A stretch of 64,000 nucleotides of DNA from Plasmodiophora brassicae (lineage: Eukaryota; Endomyxa; Phytomyxea; Plasmodiophorida; Plasmodiophoridae), in assembly GCA_039704465.1 (NCBI GenBank), contig JASFAU010000015.1:372001-436000 (forward strand), read 5' to 3'. The position numbers were made by a program, and so were the translations under genes. Under the pieces are notes generated by a model. That model was not told the DNA's origin and did not search any database. It saw only the letters and a program-made list of their open reading frames with translations. Shown piece after piece: positions 32,153-40,452 of the stretch; within the stretch, counting starts at the first letter, position 1, and every line of letters starts with the position of its first letter.

Positions 32153-34797
32153 ATGGACGCCGTGTGGGCGTTTGCTGCGATCGCCGCGGTTGCAGGCGTG
32201 ACGAGAGCCGCCTACTGGGAACCCGGTGATGAATGTATTGTCGACCGCAACGGCACCGCTGTTAGGACGGTCGTCGAGCAGGTCTTTGGATTCGGGGTGT
32301 TTCGCCTCGCCGACAGCGTGGTCCCAGAACGGGTCAGGATTACGAAGGTGATGCCAGGCACATGATTCACATTGCTTCAAACCAGCGAACGTTCTAATTG
32401 TTTCGTGGCAGCCCAACGAAGTGTTCGTAAATGTGACCACTCTGGGTCAAGCGCGGCTGGCGCTGCTCTTCCTTCGACTCAGCGCTCGGCAATTGATGAC
32501 GATATTGCAACGCATGTTAGACTTGACGGACGCTCGGTGTTCCGACACGAACATACCGGAATGGTTACAGTCGAACGTCGAGGCCGCCTGCAGGCGCCTC
32601 ATCTTTAACTCGGCCGACGAGATCACGCCAGACCTCATCGACGAACTCTCGGACATCTTGGACAGATGCCAGTGGTCCAAGTTACACCGCGTTCATCGAA
32701 GTTCTAGTCAGTCAGCATCTCAACACTTCTGGGCAACTTGTGTAGTGCTGAGCATGTTTCGTTCATTTGGTCTGGCGATTGTCAACGGGGGCGACCCAGA
32801 CAGTAACACACACTTCGGACGGTTCGTCCGCTTGTCCAGATCTCCGCTCTTCGTCCCGACCAATTACTCGACTGCGCATGCAAAGTCGCTAGACGTACCA
32901 GTGGGGCGACATTTATTCCTCGTTTTCCTCTGCTGTATTTGGGTACTCAATTGAGTGCGCGCTGTGGGCACCCAGTGAACACCCTGAATTGGTTCATCAA
33001 GTGGTGTTGTCCTTGCTAAGAAACCGTCAGGATGTACCTCGTCGGCTCGTCCTGAAGTTGCAACAAATCGCCGATTCCATCTTAGAGCGGCGGGATTCAG
33101 GTCGCATCGCGCCGCTGGAAGACGTATCCACGCTTCTGCTGATGATATCCATTGACTGGGATTACTCGCGGCACGTCCCTCTCGAATCATTGGCCGGTGC
33201 CATTCAGCCACTCGGGCCCCGAGCTCTTTTGCAAATTGACCTGCTCGAAATGATGGTTGGCGCCGGGCTCGGGATCACTCTAGACGCATTCGCTGAGGCG
33301 GTGAAGGAGAAGATCCGGACCTCTGACAACACTGAATTCGCGACTGTACTCGCGGCCGTGGATAACTGTCTGTCAGAACCGGCTCGTTCACGGGTTAACC
33401 ATCTGGATCTTGTTGTCAGCGAGTTCAATCGACCTGAACGCCAAGCCGAAGCAGGGTTCTTCGGACCGCCACGCTTCTGGGGCCTGGGTGCCTGGCGCGC
33501 TTTCGTCTTAATGATTGGCGAATCCGTAAGCCCGACCAACGTCCTCTCCGTACCCGGACGGTCGTTGAACAACCTTTCCGTATCCCTTCTTCCTGTCCTG
33601 ACCGACTCCGACTGTGATCGCGTCGTCCCGTTACTGGAGTGGCGATGTCTGGGCGAGGAGTCTATCGTGAAGGCTTACGAGCTCGCTGTCAATATCACGA
33701 GTCTGGGCGCCGGCCCTACCCCTCTCCTGGCATCTGCATTTGAATCCGTCATTTGGGACGCGATCCACGGGAATGTATCCGACAACGCTGACCTGTGCTA
33801 TGCGCTAATGGGCTACAGTATCACGAGATCTTCCGGGAAGCCGCTTCCCCTGCAGAGCCTTCCTTATGATACCGTTGTTAAGGTATTCCACTGGACTATC
33901 GGCACCATCGCGTGTGATCCTGGAATGCAAGGTCTCCTATTCGTGGCGCAGTTTCTAGCTGACGCGCTTGATTTGCATGAGAAGCCACAAATGGTATTCG
34001 AGGTGGTTACGCAGATCCCCCGTATTCAAGCATGGCCGACCTCGGAACCAAGTCAAATTTCTCGCTGGGCCGCGCTCGGTAACCTTCGGCGCGATCGTGT
34101 CGCCAACCTAAGTGGTCGGTGTCGGGCTGCTCTCTACCTGGCAGAGTTCCCGTGTTCCCGTTTGCTGGCACCGAACCCCAATCTGGAAATGCCTCATGCC
34201 CTCTCGGCGATCGATATTGGGTATAACGCGCTGTGGAACGAGATACCCACGTCCATCCCCAGTTTGCCTGATGATCTCAGAAACACGAAGTCTGAAACAG
34301 TGTCCCGCCCTGCCCAAGGGTTTCTTCTGCCAGCAGCGACTTTGGGGATGCTGTCCGCGGCTGCGGTTGCTTATAGTCGAGGACGTCGACCCTCCCCTGA
34401 ACATTCTGTCCCAGCACGTTCGAAACGCCAGGAACGACTAATGCCAATTGTTGCTTGGGCGATTGGCGCCTTTGGAGGAGCTGCTGTCGAGAGGATGCTC
34501 ATCAGAGTATCGGAGCGCAGTTCTGTACACGACGTTAATGGGGAGGATTTCGATCCCCCAGCAACGACGTTTGCTGATTGGATGATGGCGCACGGCGGAA
34601 ACATCATATTCGGCATCGTGACGTTGCTGTGTGCCATCAACCTCGCTATTATCGTGAAGGAGTTCGCAAGGCAGCCTCATCCACGGGACATTGTCTATCG
34701 GCCACCTGCCACCTGGGACTGGACAAACGTGGCCAACACCCTCACTGACAACGATTTCGCGGTCACTGATGGATGGCCGGCCTATGTAGGGGACTGA
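32153..34797 (+). pseudogene. A2, frameshifted copy of A1
   Basis: Exon 1 (32153-32347) and the intron (32348-32411) are intact and near-identical to A1. In exon 2 an 11-bp deletion near 32894 (A1 has GGTATCTGAAA there) shifts the frame, giving a stop at 32952-32954. The remaining frame, 32989-34797, is open for 602 codons with the same blocks and C-terminal motif as A1. The long open remainder means the break is recent. An unseen splice or the use of an internal start cannot be excluded. Confidence 0.75.
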
Positions 34798-34826
34798 TGC
34801 GTCGATCACGAGTTGCGCAGGCACAG

Positions 34827-35400
34827 TCTTGACCGCTGAACCTGCTACTGCACCTAGGACGGGCCACAGGGCAGACCTGGAACGGTTTCTGCTACCTGTA
34901 ACAACGTTGGGGTCGCTTGCTGCTGCCGCGATTACGTTCGGCCATGGATGAGCCGAGCAAGAATCTCCATTGCCGGCGGTACACGAGCGTCGGCGGCTAC
35001 TTGCGCGAGTAGCGGCCGGTTGGGGGTGGCGTCGTTGGCGCCGTCGCAATCGACCAACTGCTGAGGGCGCCCGACAGTCTGCCGCTGGTGCCGACCACGT
35101 CGACGAGGATGTCCTCGATTCGCCCGGTGCCACGTTCCAGGGTTGGACGCTGGCGCTCGCCGGAAGCATCCTCTTCGGCATCGTGGCGTTTCTGTCCGCC
35201 GCCAACCTAGCTGTCATCCTGGGCGAGATCATTCGACAGCCGTGTCCACGGGACACTTGTGTACCGGCCAGGTCCCTCCTGGGACTGGGCCAACGTTGCC
35301 AACAGCTTCACCAATAACGACTCGCGGCCGCTGACGGATTGCCCCATTGCGAACGACCTGTTCATCGGTGTCCTAGGGAACGGAACTCTACCTGTTAAAT
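34827..35400 (+). pseudogene. 3' remnant of a second B gene
   Basis: Matches the last 540 bp of B (from about 27224) including 'GWTLALAGSILFGIV', but with several frameshifts and a changed end. It starts only about 30 bp after A2, so the A-B spacer and most of B were deleted from block 2. Non-coding. Confidence 0.75.
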
Positions 35401-35980
35401 TATATTGATGAATAATGGATCTTGCGAGAACATGGCGATTGATTAGTCTGCGGTGGCAATGGTGCGAACGTGGATCGGAGACAGTGATGAATGGGAGGCC
35501 ATATCTGGGTCAACGCGTATATCCGGTGGAGCAGTGCAAGAGGATGACTTTGTGTGGAACCCGGTCTGTGTCAAGTAGGCGGGGGGGGCGCTGTGACCGT
35601 CGACTTCGCGGCCAACTGACGGATGGACCAATGACTTGCTCAATCCTAGGAATGAAATTCTAAATGCGAGCATGTGCGTGAAAATGGATGAAGATTGGAT
35701 GGTATGAGAACATGGGGATCGAGCTGTGGGGACAGTGCGGACGTGGATTGAGGGCGGTGACGAGTGCAATACGCTCGTCGCACGCACGCTCGGGAACCGT
35801 TTCGTCGTCCCCGATCGAATCTACAGGGCCTCGAACGGTGCCGTGCTGGACGCTGGTGTCAATCGCCAGGTTGGGCTTCCCCCGTGTTCAGGGGGTAACA
35901 ATTTGGACGCGATCGGACCGGTGTACCTACCCGGGCGTATGTTGCATGCTATTACGCCTTCTTTCTGCCACCTGTAGGGA
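35401..35980 (+). other. Spacer before C2, possible remnant exon
   Basis: Contains a run of good-codon sequence at about 35726-35870, EGGDECNTLVARTLGNRFVV and PDRIYRASNGAVLDAG, ending in a CAG-GT donor-like site. The GDEC-x-V/R pattern recalls exon 1 of A/B (GDECYVDRNGT). It could be an upstream exon of C2 or a remnant of another family member. The 3' splice-like CACCTGTAG precedes the C2 ATG. Confidence 0.3.
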
Positions 35981-37462
35981 ATGCTGCGATTCGTCGTCCT
36001 AATACCGTGTCTGCTCCCGGGCGTGCACAGCGCGCTGGTCATCACACAACCGGCCGGGTCACCGTTCGCTGGGATTCGGATGCGCAGCGTCCCCCAGAAC
36101 AGGTACCTCGGCCCGCAGGGCACCGATCCCGTCGTCGTCAACGTCACCGCCGGATTCATGGTCGTGAACAGCGACACCCTGTGCGTCACGAACCGTGACG
36201 TCCCAGAAGAGGCCCGAGGTCGCATCGTCCTATTGGTATCGGGTGCCGGCGCCCCCCTTGTCGGGTGCCCGGTGTCGGTGATGTACAACCACCTGCATGA
36301 GAAGGGTGTTGCGGCCTGGATCAAGATCTTCCCGAACGGGAAGTATTTGACAGATCCAATCGTATTCTACCCCAGAAACAGAGACACGCCCGGGCCCGAC
36401 AGGAACGCGATGCTGTTTGTGCAGGTGGAGGAACCCGCACAGCCGGGTACGTCCCTCATCGACTACCTGGTGGGCAGCTGGCAGAAGAAGGACTCGATCG
36501 TCATCAGCGTGCGACCCGACGTTAATGACTGGGACGACTTCTACCCTCGATGGTACATTCAGGTGCTGCTTCGATGGATTCCGACCGTCGTTCTCGGGGT
36601 GGTCTCCGTCCTCGCCGCTAGGTTCCTCCGTAAACACCTGACGCTTATCAATGCCGAATTCGATGGCACATTGCCCGCGCCGTCGGTTCGAACGAGGAGA
36701 CGTCGCATCAAGTTCATCGCTAGTCGCCTCTCCATCGTACACCTGATCCTCGTCATTGAGCTGGTGACGTCGTTCGCCATGTGCGCGTTCACTGGCATCG
36801 GCGGGTGGGCGAGCAACGACATCCTTCCTCACGAGATGACCCTATTCTTCCTAACGGGCCTGTCCGGGTGGGGATTCACCTGCGACGTGCTCAGCGCGGT
36901 CTTCTGGACGAGCATCATCAAGGAGATCCCAGGGTCCGGACGCGGGTCGTGGTTCGGTCGGCTTTTAGACCGCCACCACATGATCACGGTCGCGTTCTGC
37001 GTCCTTCCCGTTACGCTCGACACGGTTGCATGCCTGCTCAACGCCCTGTACGTCAACCTGCCCTACGTCTACCAGCTCACAGCCGCCCTGATCATGATCC
37101 TGCAACTGGTCGTCGGCATCCAGTTCCTGGTGCAGTCGCTGAGGTTCCAGAGGATCCTCAGCGGCACCGTCCACAGGAGCACACGCCCGGACGCCATGCA
37201 CCGGCTCCTGGTCAGGCTGTCCCGGTGGACCCTGTACCTGTCCGTGTCGATGATTGCCTTCGTGTGCTTCCTGTCCGTCGGCGTCGGCACGTTCGTGTAC
37301 ACGCACGTCGGCTGGGTGCTCTTCTGGGCAGGGTGCCAGACGATGCGCGCCCTGACAAGCCTGTGCCGTGTGATGCTGGCACAACCGTCCCCAGCACGCG
37401 ACGAACGCCGTATCGTGCCTGTGCAGGCGCCGGACGTCGATGGCGATACGCTGGTCCATTAA
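35981..37462 (+). CDS. PA-like ectodomain seven-transmembrane protein C2
   Basis: 493 aa, same length and topology as C1 and about 95% identical by eye, with no frame break. Differences cluster in the ectodomain (for example KYLTDPIVF against QDVTDPIEF; VGSWQKK against VDNWQKK) and the first membrane segment, while membrane segments 2-6 are nearly unchanged. The PA-like core and signal peptide are kept. It converges on tail-collar gene D2 (stops 30 bp apart), the same arrangement as C1-D1. Confidence 0.75.
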   Translation: MLRFVVLIPCLLPGVHSALVITQPAGSPFAGIRMRSVPQNRYLGPQGTDPVVVNVTAGFMVVNSDTLCVTNRDVPEEARGRIVLLVSGAGAPLVGCPVSVMYNHLHEKGVAAWIKIFPNGKYLTDPIVFYPRNRDTPGPDRNAMLFVQVEEPAQPGTSLIDYLVGSWQKKDSIVISVRPDVNDWDDFYPRWYIQVLLRWIPTVVLGVVSVLAARFLRKHLTLINAEFDGTLPAPSVRTRRRRIKFIASRLSIVHLILVIELVTSFAMCAFTGIGGWASNDILPHEMTLFFLTGLSGWGFTCDVLSAVFWTSIIKEIPGSGRGSWFGRLLDRHHMITVAFCVLPVTLDTVACLLNALYVNLPYVYQLTAALIMILQLVVGIQFLVQSLRFQRILSGTVHRSTRPDAMHRLLVRLSRWTLYLSVSMIAFVCFLSVGVGTFVYTHVGWVLFWAGCQTMRALTSLCRVMLAQPSPARDERRIVPVQAPDVDGDTLVH

Positions 37463-37491
37463 AGGCCGCGTCACCGGTTTATCAACACAGG

Positions 37492-38196
37492 TCACGAACG
37501 GGACGGGAAGATGCCCTGCGTTGCGATGCAGATCGTCACGGCCAGGTAGGGCGGCATGTTCTCGTGCGGCTGGGACGCGCCCGTCGTCGCGATCGAGTTC
37601 GGCGCCAGCGTCCGGTCCGCCGTCGACGTCGCGTACAGCGGCTCCTGCGCCATCTCGGCCTGTCGCAGCAGGTCAGACACGCGCCTCTCCACGCCTACCC
37701 TGGGTCGGCGACGCACCAGGAGCCGGCTCGACGACCCGGCGTTGCTGACGGCGCAGGTCGGCACCGTCAGCAGCGCGTGCGAATGCGATGGCATCTGGGT
37801 CGACGTCAGCGTGACCGTCGAGGCGCCGCCCGCCTGCCCGATGTCGTACAGCGAGGTGCCCGGCCCCTGGCCCGCTTCCAGGGAGAAGCGCCCGCGCAGA
37901 TCGGGCAACGCGAACGTCGACCTGCCGTCGCCGCCGTAGAACGTTCTGTGTTCGAGAGCACACAGCGCGTTCGTTCAGGGCTGGGCCGGTATCGTCGCGA
38001 ACGCGCGCGCGCGATACCCGAGCAGTGAGAAGAGCGCCGTGTTCTGGCTGATGGACAGCAGGGTGCCGTCGCAGGCGTGCCACCCCGTCGGGCAGAACGT
38101 GTACGGGAACGGCGTGATCTGCCCGAGGAACGGGTCGGCCGTCTGCCCGGCGGCCACCGCCACCAGCACCACCAGCAGCGTCGTCGCCACCACCAT
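37492..38196 (-). CDS. Secreted phage tail-collar domain protein D2
   Basis: Exons 38196-38003 and 37945-37492 with a 57-nt intron (37946-38002), 215 aa. The signal peptide is MVVATTLLVVLVAVAAGQT. The collar domain follows: PFLGQITPFPYTFCPTGWHA, then CDGTLLSISQNTALFSLLG, FYGGDGRSTFALPDLRGRF, QMPSHSHALL, and the C-terminal HENMPPYLAVTICIATQGIF. These are the landmarks of Phage Tail Collar proteins (PF07484; microcystin-dependent-protein-like) known from bacteria and phage. Signal peptide and intron show it is a true nuclear gene of this organism. Function unknown; fibre-like trimerisation and binding are plausible by family. Divergent from E with 68 bp between ATGs. Confidence 0.85.
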
Positions 38197-38264
38197 CGCG
38201 GTCGAATCTGTGTGCACCCGAGGATATCGCCCGGCCGGGCACACGATCGCCTCCCAGATTCGCG
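38197..38264. promoter_or_regulatory. 68-bp bidirectional promoter region between D2 and E
   Basis: Only 68 bp separate the two start codons, so both tail-collar genes must share upstream control elements here. No TATA box is visible. Confidence 0.5.
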
Positions 38265-38903
38265 ATGCGACGCCGGGTGCTGCTGGTGGCCGTGGCCGTC
38301 GTCGTCGGCTGGGCGTCTGGCCAGGGCTCTCAGCCGTACATCGGCCAGATCGTCCAGGTGGCGTTCAACTTCGCGCCGACCGGCTGGGCCCAATGCAACG
38401 GCCAGCTGTTGCCCATCGGCGACAACGAAGCCCTGTTCAACCTGATCGGTGGGTACTGCACACACGTGTCGACAACGCCCACACAGGACCGAACGTGCAT
38501 CGTAGGAACGACCTATGGCGGCGACGGGCAGGACACGTTCGCGCTCCCCGACCTTCGTGGCCGTATCGCGCTGCACCAGGGGCAGGGCCCGGGATTGTCG
38601 TCGCGAACGATCGGGCAGTCGGGCGGCGTCGAGACGGTCACGCTGACGTCGCAGCAGGTGCCGGCGCACACGCACGCGTTCGTGGTCAGCACCAAACAGG
38701 GCGACCTGAAGGCGCCGGCGTCGTCCGCCGTGCTGGGCGCCTCGACGTTCAGCGCGGCGTACGCGCCGGCGGGCTCGGCAACGGGGCAGCAGATCGCGGG
38801 GACGCTGGCCGGCGGCGGCGGCCAGCCGCACACGAACATGCCGCCGTACCTGGCCACGTACTACATCATCTCGCTGTATGGCGTGTACCCATCGCAGACG
38901 TGA
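38265..38903 (+). CDS. Secreted phage tail-collar domain protein E
   Basis: Exons 38265-38448 and 38506-38903 (193 aa). The 57-nt segment 38449-38505 is open in frame, but has GTGGGT/TAG ends and sits exactly where D2 and F have introns; removing it restores NLIGTTYGGDGQDTFALPDL. Signal peptide RRVLLVAVAVVVGWASG. The collar landmarks YIGQIVQVAFNFAPTGWAQC, NGQLLPIGDNEALF, QQVPAHTHAF and HTNMPPYLATYYIISLYGVY are all present, and the terminus YPSQT is typical. Intron retention would give a 212-aa form with 19 extra residues. It converges on F, with stops 41 bp apart. Confidence 0.85.
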   Translation: MRRRVLLVAVAVVVGWASGQGSQPYIGQIVQVAFNFAPTGWAQCNGQLLPIGDNEALFNLIGGYCTHVSTTPTQDRTCIVGTTYGGDGQDTFALPDLRGRIALHQGQGPGLSSRTIGQSGGVETVTLTSQQVPAHTHAFVVSTKQGDLKAPASSAVLGASTFSAAYAPAGSATGQQIAGTLAGGGGQPHTNMPPYLATYYIISLYGVYPSQT

Positions 38904-38943
38904 TCGAAATGATAAACGGGGCCCCCGACATTGTTGCTGTTGT

Positions 38944-39596
38944 TCAGTTCTGCGACGGGAAGATGCCCTGCAGGGCAATGACATAGTTCAGGGCGAGGTA
39001 CGGCGGCATGTTCTCGTGCGGCTGCGACCCGCCCGCCGACCCGACAGCGGACGCGTCCAGCGTTGTGCTCGGGGCCGCGTCCGTCGAGCAGTACAGGCGT
39101 TCGACGTTGGTGGCCCCGAACACCGAGCTGGCCAGCGGCGCCGTGTTGCCGTTGGCGGCCGACGACGACGCCGGCACCGCATGCGTATGCGCCGGCATCG
39201 TCGACGTCGTGATCGTGACGGTCTCGGCGCCGCCCTTCTGCCCGAGCACCGTCGATCCCGACACGTGCACCGGGCTGCGACCTCGAAGGTCGGGCAGAGC
39301 GAACGTCGTCTGCCCGTTGCCTCCATAGGTCGTCCTGTGCCCATGTGTCGTCAGCCGGCAACGACGACGCTGGGCGCGCGCCGATCCGCACGTACCCTAG
39401 GAGGGCGAACAGCGCCTGGTTCTGGTTGATGGGTAGGATCTGCCCATTGCAGAACGCCCAGCCCTTGGGCGGGAAGCTGAAACTCGTCAGGGCGATCGCG
39501 CCCAGGTAGGGCGTGTCCTGCGCGGACGTCAGCAGGACGCCGGCGAGCAGGCCGGCACAGACGAGGACGATCCGCTTGCCAGCCATTCTATGCGGC
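38944..39596 (-). CDS. Secreted phage tail-collar domain protein F
   Basis: Exons 39596-39393 and 39334-38944 with a 58-nt intron (39335-39392), 197 aa. Signal peptide KRIVLVCAGLLAGVLLTSAQ. Collar blocks: YLGAIALTSFSFPPKGWAFC, NGQILPINQNQALFALLG, TTYGGNGQTTFALPDLRGRS, TMPAHTHAV and HENMPPYLALNYVIALQGIF. It is the member closest to bacterial proteins in its motifs. An upstream in-frame ATG (39622) only adds a Pro-rich extension, so the ATG directly before the signal peptide is preferred. Confidence 0.85.
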
Positions 39597-39729
39597 GGAA
39601 CGACGAGCGGGAGAAGAGGCACACGCCGCCGATCTCACGACGTGGGAATATCTCTGACCGGTCTCGTCGCCGGACGAGGCCCCCGCAATGTCTGCCTGGG
39701 GAGATCGACGGGATTTATACAGACGTGCA

Positions 39730-40154
39730 TCACGTGACCTTTGTGCGACTTCGAAGCTTCTTCCGACGCTTTCGTAACTTGTGCTTGTTCATCTTCAGCT
39801 TCCGCTTCCGCAGCGTGCTATCGGCCTGCATGTCTGGCCGTCGCTCCACGTCCGGATCCGCGTCGCCCTCCTCCGGGTACGCCACCTCGCCCTGCTCGCC
39901 GCCGTTCAGGTCGAACGGCAGATACAGCGACCCGTTATCGAATATTCTAGCCGCCGAGAACGACGCCGTTTGCCGCGCTGCACGCGTGATTCAGCGAACA
40001 ATCGCGCCGGGCGGGGCCACGCGCGCGCATCCCTACCCAACGGCGGGACCTGCGTATAGGCAGCCGCCGCCGCGGTCGTCGTCGCCTTGGGCGCCGCGGA
40101 TCGCAGCGCGCGCGACGCCAGCCACAGCAGCGACGCGGAGAACGCGCTCGTCAT
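39730..40154 (-). CDS. Mitochondrial ribosomal protein mS38 (AURKAIP1/Cox24-type)
   Basis: Two exons, 40154-40021 and 39946-39730, 116 aa. The N-terminus (SAFSASLLWLASRALRSAA) is a typical mitochondrial presequence. The C-terminus LRKRKLKMNKHKLRKRRKKL is the hallmark of mS38 (DUF1713): the KMN-x-H-K core followed by a very basic helix, which in known mitoribosomes binds rRNA in the small subunit near the decoding region. The protein is short, as in the family. The intron (74 nt, 39947-40020) restores the frame into IFDNGSLYLPFDL. An alternative donor is possible but breaks the frame. Confidence 0.75.
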
Positions 40155-40452
40155 GACGGGAGCGGCACCGGCCCACCACGAACCCGTCGCACGCCAACCC
40201 CAATTCACTATGGGCGGCGCGTCCCCACGGAGCACGCACGCCCCTCCCCCCTCTGCAGCTCTCGGCACGGACCACGACACACACCCCACGTTCCCGCTGC
40301 GATTTTTTGGGGCGGGGTCGCGAGAGGGGGACTCGCCCAGCAAAACAAACCAACAGGGCACAACGCCGAATGGGCAAAGGTAGCCGCGTTCATATTAGGG
40401 CACGTGTACTAGGACAGGGTTTCCAGTGCGCGTCGAAGGGGAGTGCAGCGGG
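40155..40452. other. Intergenic region between mS38 and IFT54
   Basis: About 300 bp, rich in G/C runs including a T6G4 stretch near 40304-40313. It holds the mS38 promoter and the IFT54 3' end. Open frames here are chance. Confidence 0.4.

Noticed and set aside
36781..38028. 415-codon plus-strand frame spanning C2 and D2
   Set aside because: Out of frame with C2 and antisense to D2; composition is His/Arg/Pro-rich shadow. The same artefact appears in block 1 at 29497-30150.
37806..38984. 392-codon minus-strand frame across D2 and E
   Set aside because: Antisense to E and frame-shifted against D2; no motif.
30208..39596. A prophage or bacterial contaminant as source of the tail-collar genes
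   Set aside because: Signal peptides, spliceosomal introns and eukaryotic genes on both sides argue for nuclear, domesticated genes.
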